DNA of 64,000 bases. It comes from Sphingobacterium lumbrici. Its GTDB lineage: Bacteria; Bacteroidota; Bacteroidia; Sphingobacteriales; Sphingobacteriaceae. Made by a program: the position numbers and the translations under genes. Below the pieces are notes generated by a model that saw only the letters and a list, made by a program, of their open reading frames with translations, ran no database searches and was not told where the DNA came from. The stretch is from NCBI RefSeq assembly GCF_006476045.1, contig NZ_SRZY01000031.1:1-64000 (forward strand), in the 5' to 3' direction. Position 1 is the first letter of the stretch. Each line of letters opens with the position of its first letter. This document shows, one piece after another, positions 28,601 to 37,923 of the stretch.

Positions 28601-28828
28601 GTCACTTCCAGATTTGTTCAAAAAGATAACTTTTTGGAGCTGGCGAGTTTAACAATTGGATATAATGTGCCCGGACATCTTAGATGGGTGAAAGCTGCTC
28701 GATTGTCTGCACCACGCATCATGATAACGCAAAACAATTTGGTTCGTTTTGCAACTATAAAAACAGAACGGGGAACTGCTTATCCCTTTTCAAGGAGTTT
28801 TAATTTCGGTTTATCCACAAATTTTTAA
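25643..28828 (+). CDS. SusC-like TonB-dependent transporter (locus B, pair 2)
   Basis: A 1061-residue protein starting at ATG 25643; the longer open frame starts only with GTG 2 bp after the SusD stop. Signal peptide (LFILFNLLTLSLFAQ), then a CarboxypepD_reg domain (ITLTGTVKDELGKPLEGAYV). A TonB-box-like stretch (NEVTVNTGLYKRPVG) precedes the plug (PLIILDGFEATLQTFYDMDI, VLKDAAATVAYGSKAANGVI) and a barrel ending SFNFGLSTNF. It lacks an STN domain. It is the second transporter of a doubled SusC-SusD array and, together with its SusD 3 bp downstream, is probably translated from one long mRNA. The duplicated pair suggests import of two related ligands or a ligand in two sizes. Confidence 0.9.
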   Translation: MKSKKLNKHMGWNMKFSLFILFNLLTLSLFAQRITLTGTVKDELGKPLEGAYVMELSTRSGTLTNKEGNYTLENVPVEATVRASFVGRLTIEKTAKKGETIVNFSLKQNLNVINEVTVNTGLYKRPVGNFTGAAKTYTGEELKMVNPRNVIQALAVVDPSVRLLQNNEFGSDPNRLPNIQIRGANNLSLSPMGTSEATPVSNGDIMASYLANPNQPLIILDGFEATLQTFYDMDINLIENVTVLKDAAATVAYGSKAANGVIVVDTKQPVAGKLRITYSINASAEAPDLTSYKMMNAEQFLEAQRLAGIYNDPNNQYIDIASQQWYDYRLSQVKSGVNTYWLSQPVQIGYGLNHSLSAQGGSGGLRYSFGLNYNTSEGVMKDSGRDRYAMNYNFSYVLKNVKLSNTISVGYTKGNNTPWGSFDSYVRQLPYFKNRDEAGNLIKILEPNQSELGIAISAPGGIFTNPSYNSTLNVKDFSTVLSLTNNTNLEWSLTNDLRVTGSLGWSSNSPGSEAFYPADHTRFVSSVLALFPNLGYYQKMSGKNSAINGRLNLSYRLALGKNTILANLGGSFQKTESNTLALGVYGIPNDDMGEMGLANGFDYQTIKPRSQNNQTKNISNFLSVSYNYDNRYTAEFTVNQSGSSQFGSNSRFAPFYAGGVAWNINNEKFFKENGIIQTAKLNATIGITGNQNFSSDMTQQIYQYNLMNNYRLMLGAVTAAYANPNLRWQQTLKTNVGLNLGLFKGRLNASVDFFRETTDNLILPLDLALSTGFESYRDNLGATKNQGFEFGLSAPVIKDAQRNIFWTIGFNAGHYTNTITRLSPAIQAINDAYNKSVPDTDALNSRYQTKPLPRFEVGQSMTRLWAVQSLGIDPATGKEVFLKLDGSRTFIWDAMDKRPIADATAKLKGAFNSNFNYKNFVLNFIFSYQYGGYMYNQTLVDRVENIDLRFGNADLRVLTERWKQPGDQSSFKALVANGATGLQQTNVTSRFVQKDNFLELASLTIGYNVPGHLRWVKAARLSAPRIMITQNNLVRFATIKTERGTAYPFSRSFNFGLSTNF

Positions 28829-28831
28829 AAT

Positions 28832-30322
28832 ATGTTTTATCAACTTTCAAAATTGGATAATATGTGGTTCAAATGCTTAAAAAGTGTAGTCTTGTTGTGC
28901 AGTGTCACGGTATTGGGAAGCTTGAGCAGCTGCGAAAAGTTTTTAGAAATGCCGGTTAGGGATAAAGTTCTACAGGAAAGTATGTTTACGGACGAACAGG
29001 GCTTTATGGATGCACTGACAGGTGTGTATTTGGCGATGGACAAACCCGCATCATCTGGCGGAATGGGCTTATATACCCATGATCTGAGTATGGGTATGTT
29101 GTCCGTTATGGCCAATAATTATTCTAATGCAGCAACCTCAGCGCTAGGAGACGGGCTTTATGCCAACAGTTTCCGGTATGATTATGAACAGAATAGGGTA
29201 AAGCAGGAGATCCGGTTTATCTGGAGTGGGCTATATAATAATATTGCCAACCTGAATAATTTACTCGCCTATATCGATCAAAAAGAAGATGTCTTTTCCA
29301 GAGACCACTATCATCGTGTGAAAGGAGAGGCTATTGCCTTGCGGGCGTTATTTCATTTTGATCTGGCGCGTATGTTTGGTCAATCTCCGGTAACCGGAAT
29401 GGATGAACGGGCAATTCCTTATGTTCGTGTTTTCTCGGCCGAATCAACGCCTTTTGTCTCTTTACAGTCTGCATTGGATTCCTGTATTTCAGATCTCAAT
29501 TCAGCAAAAGCTATTTTAGCGCAGACAGATACCACAGCCCTAAGCGAAGGGTCGTTAGTTTTATTTTCGGGCTATACCCAAAATCACATGAATTACTGGG
29601 CAACAAAGGCGCTCTTAGCAAGAGTGCATCTGTATAGAGGTAATTATAATCTGGCATTGAAGGAGGCCTTGGAAGTAATCGGTAGCAATAAATTTCCGCT
29701 ATCGACAAGTAATGTTGCGGTTGCATCGGCGAACGTACGGGATCGTCTTTTTTCAAAGGAATTGCTTTTTTCACTCTATAGCACCAATACGGTTACCAAT
29801 AGTGATGGATTATTTAATATGAGCGCGGGAAATCCCTTAATGTTAGCCTTAGCGAATAAGAATGCGCTGTATGGTACTGTAGCTCCGTTAGACTGGCGCT
29901 TGTCCTGGTTTGATAATAATGCCAGAAATATAAACGTGCCGTCTAAATATTTTCAAAATAGCAATCTTCCATATACTATGCAGAACATAGTACCGTTGTT
30001 GCGTATTACAGAGATGTACTATATAGTGGCCGAATGCAAGAATAACATGGGTGATTTGGAGGAGGGACTTGGCTATCTGAATGCAGTGCGGATGGCGCGG
30101 GGATTGAATCCTTTAACACTTTCGGCTGTACCCGATAATGTTGCGTTATCTAATGCAATAACGTTAGAATATAAAAAGGAATTTATTTATGAAGGACAGA
30201 CTTTCTTTTATTACAAACGCTTGAATAAAGATTTAAAAGTAGAAAGCGGAACGACCGCTGTAGTGCCTAATAATGCCTATGTCTTTCCTATTCCAGACAA
30301 AGAAGGAGAGTATAATCCGTAA
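28832..30322 (+). CDS. SusD-like lipoprotein (locus B, pair 2)
   Basis: A 496-residue lipoprotein; the lipobox LSSC follows CLKSVVLLCSVTVLGS. The ATG at 28832 is only 3 bp after the SusC stop; an ATG at 28862 (MWFKCLK) would give a more usual leader length and is possible. SusD features are FMDALTGVYLAMDKPASSGG, HRVKGEAIALRALFHFDLAR, ITEMYYIVAECKNNMGDLEE and EYKKEFIYEGQTFFYYKR. The C-terminal part is clearly paralogous to the first SusD of this locus, which indicates tandem duplication of the SusC/D pair. It is followed after 18 bp by the DUF4843 lipoprotein. Confidence 0.9.
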   Translation: MFYQLSKLDNMWFKCLKSVVLLCSVTVLGSLSSCEKFLEMPVRDKVLQESMFTDEQGFMDALTGVYLAMDKPASSGGMGLYTHDLSMGMLSVMANNYSNAATSALGDGLYANSFRYDYEQNRVKQEIRFIWSGLYNNIANLNNLLAYIDQKEDVFSRDHYHRVKGEAIALRALFHFDLARMFGQSPVTGMDERAIPYVRVFSAESTPFVSLQSALDSCISDLNSAKAILAQTDTTALSEGSLVLFSGYTQNHMNYWATKALLARVHLYRGNYNLALKEALEVIGSNKFPLSTSNVAVASANVRDRLFSKELLFSLYSTNTVTNSDGLFNMSAGNPLMLALANKNALYGTVAPLDWRLSWFDNNARNINVPSKYFQNSNLPYTMQNIVPLLRITEMYYIVAECKNNMGDLEEGLGYLNAVRMARGLNPLTLSAVPDNVALSNAITLEYKKEFIYEGQTFFYYKRLNKDLKVESGTTAVVPNNAYVFPIPDKEGEYNP

Positions 30323-30340
30323 AAATAACAACAACGAATT

Positions 30341-31135
30341 ATGAAAATAATAAATTACTATACGCTCACGTTTCTTATCAGCTTGCTTTTTTGTAGCTGC
30401 GAAGAAAAACCGACCTTGTTTAACGAGGATGATGCTATCTATTTTGGGACGGCGGATTCGGTCATGGCTTATTCCTTTGCGAAATATCCCCTAAGAGTAA
30501 AAGATACAATTTTTGTACCTGTGAATGTGTTAGGGAATGCTGTTTCTATTGACCGTTCCATTAAAGTTGAGGTCCTGAAAGCAAACGCCGGGGATGAGAA
30601 TGCTGCCATAGAGGGGCATCATTTTGAGATTATTGGAGAACAGGCAAAGGTAGCAGCTCATACTGTGAATGGACAACTTCCGATAGTTGTATACCGGACA
30701 CAGGATCTAGATGAAGGCAATGTTGTTAATTTTGCTATTCGTCTAAAGAGGGATAATGATTTTCCTGCAGAAGGGATTGGTAGAAATCAAAAGCTGACTA
30801 TAAGTCTTGCCTACCTGCAAGAACCGGCATCTTGGGGTGAATTTACCGGGGCGATTACAGGTTTTTTTGCCGGATACAGTACTAATTTTGGCACCTGGAG
30901 CCCTACTAAATATAAGCTTATTCTGGATGCGCTATACGATCCGGAAACTGAAACGACAATAACGGAATTTCCCGGAAGTAGATTTGGTCCGCCCGTATTG
31001 TACAATCATTACGTAGCTATTGTACGTAACTATATCAAGGTTAACTATCCCGGCAATTACGGAGGCGCAGGTGCTGTATTGAATGATCCTGACTTTGAGA
31101 ATAAGCCTATTCAAGTAGGACCTGCTAATTACTAA
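30341..31135 (+). CDS. DUF4843-type surface lipoprotein
   Basis: A 264-residue lipoprotein with lipobox LFCSC right after an 18-residue hydrophobic leader. The mature part starts EEKPTLFNEDDAIYFG, then a YPLRVKDTIFVPVNVLGN strand, as in DUF4843 proteins found beside SusC/SusD. The rest is predicted to be beta-sandwich (RSIKVEVLK, LTISLAYLQEP). Its molecular role is unknown; location suggests an accessory surface protein that binds ligand or completes the SusCD complex. It is encoded between SusD and the PKD-like lipoprotein with short gaps (18 and 19 bp), so it belongs to the same operon. Confidence 0.75.
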   Translation: MKIINYYTLTFLISLLFCSCEEKPTLFNEDDAIYFGTADSVMAYSFAKYPLRVKDTIFVPVNVLGNAVSIDRSIKVEVLKANAGDENAAIEGHHFEIIGEQAKVAAHTVNGQLPIVVYRTQDLDEGNVVNFAIRLKRDNDFPAEGIGRNQKLTISLAYLQEPASWGEFTGAITGFFAGYSTNFGTWSPTKYKLILDALYDPETETTITEFPGSRFGPPVLYNHYVAIVRNYIKVNYPGNYGGAGAVLNDPDFENKPIQVGPANY

Positions 31136-31154
31136 ATAATAAGAGCTTGAAAAC

Positions 31155-32819
31155 ATGAAACAGATGAAAGTATTAATAAGCGGATTATTTTGGATGACAG
31201 GACTGCTGTTCATCTTAACGGGCTGCTTCAAGGACAAAGGAAATTACGATTATATTGAACCAAACGCTATAGAGATAACGACTGATATGGATGGGGTGGA
31301 TCCAACGGAATTTATCACGGCGGATTCTATAGAGGTTCGTCAAAATAGTAACCTCAAAGTGAGGTTGAAGGTAAATGCTTCACAGGGAGACGTAAAGCAA
31401 TTTACGTATCAGTGGTATGTTACACAATATACGCAGTCTAATGCCAACCCGCCTTACTATTTGATCGGTAATACAGCTGAGTTGGATACTAAAATCACCT
31501 TACCTGTTAATTTGTATAAACTGGTTGCAAAGGTAACCGATACAGGTAGTGGACTTTCTTTTTATAAGTATTTTGCATTAAATGTATCGGTGGCCGATTG
31601 GGGAGGTGAAGGTTGGGTTGTGTTACATGAAAGTGATGGTGGGTCTGATATTTCAGTCATCACGACTAGAGACGGTAGTATCAAAGGAAATGTGTATAAC
31701 GATATCTATTCGTCTGTTAACGGGCATAAATTGCCTGTTGGAACGTATAAGGTCAATGTGATCAATTATGTAACAGCTTTAAGAGCGCAAAAAGTGTCCT
31801 TTTTATATCCTAACGGTGCTTTGCAGGTGCGTAGTTTTGACTTCGCGGACTCATTAAGGTCTGATGGCTGGTTTGCGGCTCTTTCTGGAAATACGAATTT
31901 TCAAAGCAATGGATCGGCTGGTGGTACAGGAGCCGGGTGGGAATATGTGATCGTGAATAATCGCATTGCCTATAGACAATTTGCTTCTGCTTTGCATGTA
32001 GCTAACCCGCCTCTTTTTTTTCCTCCCTACGAAGGTTTATCCATCGCTCCTTTTGTGATTAATGCGTCTGGTAGTGATAATTTTTATACGCTTTATGATA
32101 ACGTGAACAGAGCATTCACACTATTCAATGCTTCTACTTCATTACATACCAATATAGCTAATAATTATAGTCCTCCTGTTGCGAATCTGGATCCGATTAC
32201 AGGATCAGGCTTCGACATGAAGAATATAGGGGATAACTTAATCTACGCTGAAAATGCGGAACCAATTAATAAAGCCGCTAGTATCTATTGGAATTGCTTT
32301 TTTAGGAATGATGATGGAGACAAAACATACCTGATACAGTTTCCTCGCGCACTGACTTATGCGAATAACTTTATCGCCGGGCGTTATCAATTGAATGAAA
32401 GTAACTGTCCGGGTATTAATTCGGCAACATTATTTGCTAACCCTACTTTTATGTCTATGCCTGGAGGCGTATTTTACTATGTCAACGGGCATCAGATTTA
32501 TTCTTGTAAGATAAATGCTTTGGCCGGTTCGGTGGCTCAACCGAACCTGACTTTTGCTCCGGGTACTATTATTAAAGCGATGAAGGTATTTAACTCCGGT
32601 TATACTATCGCCAATATTTCAGCTTTCAGCGTTCCTGAAGGTAGGGTTTTGGTTGTCGCGACCGATGAGAGCGCAAGTGGGAAGGGGCACAATATCTATT
32701 TCTTTAATATAGATACCCAATCGGGATTAATAAACGGAACTCCCGAATCGCCTGCAGACAGTTATACCGGATTTCAAAAAATTTCCGATATTGTATTTAA
32801 AAAGGCACTGGGCCGATAA
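31155..32819 (+). CDS. PKD-like family surface lipoprotein
   Basis: A 554-residue lipoprotein; the lipobox LTGC is followed by FKDKGNYDYIEPNAIEI, the hallmark entry of the Bacteroidetes 'PKD-like family' lipoproteins. An Ig/PKD-like fold covers about residues 30-140 (LKVRLKVNASQGDVKQFTYQ). The remainder (about 145-554) looks like a beta-propeller or beta-rich domain (WVVLHESDGGSDISVITTRD, ENAEPINKAASIYW). It probably sits on the cell surface and takes part in ligand capture with the two SusD proteins and the DUF4843 lipoprotein. No catalytic motif is visible. It is followed by the two metalloprotease-family genes. Confidence 0.75.
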   Translation: MKQMKVLISGLFWMTGLLFILTGCFKDKGNYDYIEPNAIEITTDMDGVDPTEFITADSIEVRQNSNLKVRLKVNASQGDVKQFTYQWYVTQYTQSNANPPYYLIGNTAELDTKITLPVNLYKLVAKVTDTGSGLSFYKYFALNVSVADWGGEGWVVLHESDGGSDISVITTRDGSIKGNVYNDIYSSVNGHKLPVGTYKVNVINYVTALRAQKVSFLYPNGALQVRSFDFADSLRSDGWFAALSGNTNFQSNGSAGGTGAGWEYVIVNNRIAYRQFASALHVANPPLFFPPYEGLSIAPFVINASGSDNFYTLYDNVNRAFTLFNASTSLHTNIANNYSPPVANLDPITGSGFDMKNIGDNLIYAENAEPINKAASIYWNCFFRNDDGDKTYLIQFPRALTYANNFIAGRYQLNESNCPGINSATLFANPTFMSMPGGVFYYVNGHQIYSCKINALAGSVAQPNLTFAPGTIIKAMKVFNSGYTIANISAFSVPEGRVLVVATDESASGKGHNIYFFNIDTQSGLINGTPESPADSYTGFQKISDIVFKKALGR

Positions 32820-32867
32820 TTAGAAACTTTTGTATTATAAATGCTAACATACTTATATAAAAACACC

Positions 32868-35366
32868 ATGAAATTAAAGTTCATTCCTGTCTTGGGAGTA
32901 GCACTATTTTCGGCTGCAACTGGTTTTGCACAGGATTCGACAGCCGTTAACAAACCTACAACAACTACAGTTGCGAAAGTAAAACCGTATAAAGAGGTGA
33001 TAACTGATAAAGCAATCACCAAAAGTGGCTTGTTTAAGGTACATAACATTGATACCAAATATTTCTTCGAGATCCCTGATGATTTATTGTCTCGCGAATT
33101 TTTATTTACCACTCGACTCAGTAAAGTGCCTACGGGGAGCCCGCGGTTCGGCGGAGACCTTATGAACGCGATAATTGTTACTTTCGAAAAAGCGCCAGGT
33201 GATAAGCTCTTTATTCGGGCTGTTGTAAATGCCGATCAATCCGAGGATACGAATGAATTAGCCAAAGCTGTTCGGAATTCGACTGTTGCACCGATCATTA
33301 TGTCTTTGGATGTAAAGGCGCGTACAGAAGATAACAATGCTACTGTTATTGACATGACAGATTTTTTTCTAAAGGACAATTTGATTTCGGGATTTCACGC
33401 TTCTGCAAAAAAGCAGATGGGAACAGGTGCACCCGCTGCAGATCGCTCAGCTCTATTGTCGATGGAGGCGTTTCCTTTGAATATTGAGATCAAATCGATG
33501 AAAACATATTCTTTAGGGGCAGCACCGAAGCCCGATGGTGAAGCGGGGGCAGCTACCCCTCCACCAGCCAGTGCAGGTGTTACTTTCGAAATCAGTAACT
33601 CGGTCATGGTATTGCCAAAACAAATGATGCAGGTACAAGTATTTGATCCTCGTGTAGGATTTAAAGGAAGTAGTACTGCGATATTTACGGATGAGCAACA
33701 AAAAGTAGATAAAAGACAGTTTATTGTCAAAAATAGGTTGGAAATAAGGCCGGAAGATCTTGCAGCGTATAAAGCCGGCAAGTTGGTAGAACCTAAAGAA
33801 CCTCTTGTATATTATATCGATCCGGCTACACCGAAACAGTATCGTAAATATATGATTGCCGGTATCAATAATTGGAATGAAGCCTTTAAAGCTGCAGGTT
33901 TTAAAAATGCGATTATCGGAAAAGAGTGGCCTGAAAATGATCCTTCGATGAATATGGAAGATGCGCGTTACCGTGTCATTCGCTATATGCCTTCTACGTC
34001 ACCTTTTTTGGATAATAATATTGTTACAGATCCACGTACAGGCGAGATCGTGCAGACACATATTGGTTGGTCCCATAGTCAAGTTAAGACACTACATGAC
34101 TGGTATATGGTACAGGCAGGAGCATCGGATCCAGGAGCTAGAACGATGAAATTCAGTGAAGAATTAATAGGATCACTGATTACGGCAGAAATCAGCCGTA
34201 CCATTGGCTTTACGTTAGGATTGAGTGAGAATCTAGGTAGTAGTTTTACTATTCCGCTAGAACGATTAAGGGATAAGGCTTATTTAGCGAAGCATCCGTA
34301 TAACAATTCCATTATGGATTACAACCATTATAATTATGTTGCTCAGCCGGAAGATAAGATTAGCAGAAACGGATTGATACCCCAAGTAGGTGAGTATGAC
34401 AAATGGGCTATTAAATGGGGGTATAGTTATACAGGTACTTCAGATTTTGAATCGGATAAGAAAATCCGACTGAAATGGATTGCCCAGCACGTCAAAGAGG
34501 GGGCAGATCTGCAATTTCTAGGGCAAGATGCGGGAGTCAGACCTGTGGATATCACAGATCCATCAGCGCAATGGGAAGATTTAAGCAATAATCCTGTTAA
34601 AGCGGCTGAGTATGGTATTCAAAATTTGAAATACGTGATGAAGAATCTCGTTCCATGGACAACCACTGATGATAATACGTATTTTAATACATCTGATATC
34701 TATTACACTCTCGTGAATCAACATTCCTTTTTGATGCGTATTGCCTATACCCAAGTTGGGGGGGTATACGTCCGGATTAAACGAGTCAATGAGCCGGGAG
34801 ATGTGTACATACCGGTACCTAAAGAAGTGCAAAGGGCGGCGGTAGCTTTCTTGAATAAAGAGGCCTTTAATACACCGGATTGGATATTGGAACCGTCGGT
34901 ATTGAATAAATTTAGAAAGCCGGCTAAGAAAGAAGAGGTGACCCGTATGCAAGATGAGACGCTTCATCAACTTATCTCTCCCAGTCGACTTTTTAGAATG
35001 AATGTAGCAACGATGCGCTTCGGTAAAGAAAATACGTATACAGTTGAAGAGTTATTGAAGGACTTGACTGACGGAATCTTTGCAGAAGTGATAGCTGGAC
35101 AAACTGTGGATGGTAACAAACGTTTTATGCAGAAGACTTTGGTTAGTTATTTGCTTAGTCGATTGGCAGATACAGAAGTAATTCCGGATCCAACTAAAGA
35201 AAATTTATTGGTGGGAACAGATGTAGCTGTGGTTTTGCGGGCACATTTGGAATTGTTAAAAGAGGCATGTGATCGTGCTGTTTCCAGATATTCGGATCCG
35301 ATTATGCAATCACATGTGAAGTATATGGCAGGAAAGATTGAGCATGCCTTAAATCCGAAAAATTAA
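32868..35366 (+). CDS. Zinc-metalloprotease-family protein lacking the zinc site (pseudoprotease)
   Basis: An 832-residue secreted protein (ATG at 32868, MKLKFIPVLGVALFSAATGF; an in-frame ATG at 32841 is less likely). It aligns along its whole length with the next gene and belongs to the DUF5117/DUF5118 zinc-dependent metalloprotease family (ITDKAITKSGLFKVH; YYIDPATPKQYRKYMIAGIN; AIIGKEWPENDPSM). Where its neighbour has HEVGHTLGLRH, this copy reads RTIGFTLGLSE (residues 444-454). The three His ligands and the catalytic Glu are all replaced, without gap, so it cannot bind zinc in the usual way. The frame is intact and surrounding motifs are kept, so it is not simply decaying. It may be a binding or regulatory partner of the active paralogue. 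Confidence 0.9.
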   Translation: MKLKFIPVLGVALFSAATGFAQDSTAVNKPTTTTVAKVKPYKEVITDKAITKSGLFKVHNIDTKYFFEIPDDLLSREFLFTTRLSKVPTGSPRFGGDLMNAIIVTFEKAPGDKLFIRAVVNADQSEDTNELAKAVRNSTVAPIIMSLDVKARTEDNNATVIDMTDFFLKDNLISGFHASAKKQMGTGAPAADRSALLSMEAFPLNIEIKSMKTYSLGAAPKPDGEAGAATPPPASAGVTFEISNSVMVLPKQMMQVQVFDPRVGFKGSSTAIFTDEQQKVDKRQFIVKNRLEIRPEDLAAYKAGKLVEPKEPLVYYIDPATPKQYRKYMIAGINNWNEAFKAAGFKNAIIGKEWPENDPSMNMEDARYRVIRYMPSTSPFLDNNIVTDPRTGEIVQTHIGWSHSQVKTLHDWYMVQAGASDPGARTMKFSEELIGSLITAEISRTIGFTLGLSENLGSSFTIPLERLRDKAYLAKHPYNNSIMDYNHYNYVAQPEDKISRNGLIPQVGEYDKWAIKWGYSYTGTSDFESDKKIRLKWIAQHVKEGADLQFLGQDAGVRPVDITDPSAQWEDLSNNPVKAAEYGIQNLKYVMKNLVPWTTTDDNTYFNTSDIYYTLVNQHSFLMRIAYTQVGGVYVRIKRVNEPGDVYIPVPKEVQRAAVAFLNKEAFNTPDWILEPSVLNKFRKPAKKEEVTRMQDETLHQLISPSRLFRMNVATMRFGKENTYTVEELLKDLTDGIFAEVIAGQTVDGNKRFMQKTLVSYLLSRLADTEVIPDPTKENLLVGTDVAVVLRAHLELLKEACDRAVSRYSDPIMQSHVKYMAGKIEHALNPKN

Positions 35367-35394
35367 AAATAGAGATCGTATAGATACCCAGGTA

Positions 35395-37914
35395 ATGAGA
35401 CTAAAATTAGTATTATTGATATTAATAGGCTGTAGTTGTGCGATGTCCTATGCGCAGTCTAAAGAGCAACAAAGCTCAACAACGACGGATACTTTGAAAA
35501 AAGTAGATCCGTTAAAAGCTATCATCACAGATAAAACAGAGACGAAAGAAGGGTTGTTTACCGTGCATAAGACTGGTGAACGCTACTATTTTGAAATTCC
35601 GGACAGTTTATTGAATCGTACATTGTTACTGACCAATTTTTTGGTGAAAGTACCTAGCGGTAGCCCGAAGTATGGGGGAGAGCAAATGGACCAGAAAATG
35701 ATCCTTTTTGATAAAGGTATCGGAAAGAAGATCAACCTTCGTATTGTCAGTACAGGAACTACGGTGGATCCGTCGAGTACGTTGGCACAGTCTGTTCAGA
35801 ACTCAAATGTGAATGTTATTGCAACCATATTTGATTTAAAAGCGCGGGGAAAAGAGGATAATAGCTCCATTATCGATGTCACTGACTTTCTTCAAAAGGA
35901 AAATGTATTTACCAGATTAAGTACTGAAGTAACTAAAAGACTGGGATTAGGTGCTATGGCTGCTGACAGGAGTTACTTGAAAGGTGTATCCGTCTATCCG
36001 ATCAATCTGGAGATGAAATCAGTTCGGACCTATGCCGCTACTGCTCCTGCGAGGCCATCTGCAATGGAACCTGTTTTAGAGGCTGCAAAAGTAGGAAATG
36101 CTATCACATTAGAGGTGTCTACTTCTATTCTGTTGATGCCAGAAAAGCCTATGATACCACGTGAATTCGATCTTAGGGTAGGTTATTTTGCGGGAGGGTA
36201 TTCGCCACTTCAGGACGATCAGCAGACTTCGAATTTTAGGTCTTTCATCGTTCGCTACCGCTTGGAACCGAAAGACGAGGATTTGGAAAAGTATAAACAA
36301 GGTATTTTAGTAGAGCCTAAACAGCAGATCGTGTATTATATCGATCCGGCTACACCGAAGCAGTGGCGTCCGTACCTTATAGAGGGGATCAATGACTGGA
36401 ATGTTGCTTTTGAAGCAGCGGGCTTTAAAAATGCTATTATTGGTAAAGAATGGCCAGAAGGTGATACCACGATGAGCCTAGAGGATGCACGTTATAAAGT
36501 ATTGCGCTATTTCCCTTCGGAGGTTGCTAATGCGTATGGACCCAATATTCACGACCCTAGAAGTGGTGAGATCCTGCAAGGTTATATCGGTTGGTACCAC
36601 AATGTGATGACCTTGGTTCATGATTGGTATATGCTCCAAGCAGGAGCCAATGACGAACGTGCCCGCACCATGAAATTCAGCGATGAGCTCATGGGGCAGT
36701 TGATTCGCTTTGTCTCTTCACACGAAGTTGGGCATACTTTGGGTCTACGTCACAATATGGGAGCGAGTAGCCAAACCCCGGTCGAAAAGCTCCGTGATAA
36801 AGAATGGGTTGAAAAAAATGGACACTCGGTGTCTATTATGGACTATGCCCGTTTTAACTATGTCGCGCAGCCAGAAGACGGTATAGGAGAGGCCGGGATT
36901 ATGCCTCGGATTAATGACTACGATAAATGGGCCATACAATGGGGGTATAAATATACAGGAGCAAAGGATGTAGATGAGGATAAAAAAATCGTATCTAAAT
37001 GGATCGTGGATAGTCTTGCGGCCAACCCGAAACTATGGTTTGGAGGTGAAGGACTTAATCACGATTGCCGTTGCCAGACGGAAGATGTAGGCGATAATAG
37101 TATGGAGGCTAGCACGTATGGTATTAAAAATCTCAAATTTGTATTGAAGCATCTTCCGGATTGGACGATGGACGATGAAGATGATCTGTACAGAAACCTG
37201 ACGCAGATGTATGTTCAGCTTCTTAATCAGTACAATCGTTATGTTATGCACGTATTAAATAATATTGCGAGTGTATATGAGACCATAAAAGAACCTAGCC
37301 AAGAAGGTGATATCTATAGTTCGGCTCCTTTGGAGAAACAACGTGAGGCTGTTGCTTTCTTAAATCGAGAAGTGTTCGAAACACCTAACTGGTTACTGGA
37401 TAATGAAATCTTGAATAAGATTGGGAATCCTATTCGAAGTAGCTCTATAAAAATTATTCAAACGCGACAAATGAGTGCTATATTTAGTGATCGTGTATTG
37501 AATACCCTGTATATTATGCAGGAACGCTTCGGAGCAGATAGTACCTATTCTGTTCAGGGACTTTTGCACGATATGAAAGCGGGCGTATGGAGTGAGTTAA
37601 AGACCCATAAACCTATGGACGGTTTTCGTAGAGATGTACAAAAGTCGTATGTAAATGCATTGTTAAGGGCAATGAAAGAGGCCGAAGTGGGGGGTAATAT
37701 AATAGGAATATTAATGAGTTCGCAAGCCGCAGAAGAAACTCCAGTAACGACTAATTCGGATGTAGGAGCGCTCATTGCTGTACATTTGGAGGATCTACGT
37801 AAAGAGATTCTGGCATCGAAAAATAGTCTCGTTGATAAAGAATCAAGAGATCATTTAGATTATATGGCCGGATATATTCAACGTGCTTTAAATAAGCGTT
37901 TCAACAAGAAATAA
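35395..37914 (+). CDS. Zinc-dependent metalloprotease (DUF5117/DUF5118 family), intact active site
   Basis: An 839-residue secreted protein with signal peptide (LVLLILIGCSCAMSYAQ; a lipoprotein-like GCSC is present inside it). Order: N-terminal DUF5118-like segment (DPLKAIITDKTETKEGLFTV), DUF5117-like domain (about 90-275) and the catalytic part. The motif HEVGHTLGLRH (443-453) is an extended HExxHxxGxxH zinc site, with E444 as the catalytic base. SIMDYARFNYVAQPED follows, with the Met of the expected Met-turn. It presumably cleaves proteins or peptides in the periplasm or at the surface. It is 28 bp after its inactive paralogue and shares the operon with SusC/D pairs, which points to use of a proteinaceous or glycopeptide substrate. 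Confidence 0.9.
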   Translation: MRLKLVLLILIGCSCAMSYAQSKEQQSSTTTDTLKKVDPLKAIITDKTETKEGLFTVHKTGERYYFEIPDSLLNRTLLLTNFLVKVPSGSPKYGGEQMDQKMILFDKGIGKKINLRIVSTGTTVDPSSTLAQSVQNSNVNVIATIFDLKARGKEDNSSIIDVTDFLQKENVFTRLSTEVTKRLGLGAMAADRSYLKGVSVYPINLEMKSVRTYAATAPARPSAMEPVLEAAKVGNAITLEVSTSILLMPEKPMIPREFDLRVGYFAGGYSPLQDDQQTSNFRSFIVRYRLEPKDEDLEKYKQGILVEPKQQIVYYIDPATPKQWRPYLIEGINDWNVAFEAAGFKNAIIGKEWPEGDTTMSLEDARYKVLRYFPSEVANAYGPNIHDPRSGEILQGYIGWYHNVMTLVHDWYMLQAGANDERARTMKFSDELMGQLIRFVSSHEVGHTLGLRHNMGASSQTPVEKLRDKEWVEKNGHSVSIMDYARFNYVAQPEDGIGEAGIMPRINDYDKWAIQWGYKYTGAKDVDEDKKIVSKWIVDSLAANPKLWFGGEGLNHDCRCQTEDVGDNSMEASTYGIKNLKFVLKHLPDWTMDDEDDLYRNLTQMYVQLLNQYNRYVMHVLNNIASVYETIKEPSQEGDIYSSAPLEKQREAVAFLNREVFETPNWLLDNEILNKIGNPIRSSSIKIIQTRQMSAIFSDRVLNTLYIMQERFGADSTYSVQGLLHDMKAGVWSELKTHKPMDGFRRDVQKSYVNALLRAMKEAEVGGNIIGILMSSQAAEETPVTTNSDVGALIAVHLEDLRKEILASKNSLVDKESRDHLDYMAGYIQRALNKRFNKK

Positions 37915-37923
37915 GGAAGATTT

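Noticed and set aside
32868..35366. Treating the zinc-less metalloprotease as a decayed pseudogene
   Set aside because: The frame is intact over its full length and all surrounding family motifs are kept; only the zinc-binding residues are changed, so retained non-catalytic function is more likely.
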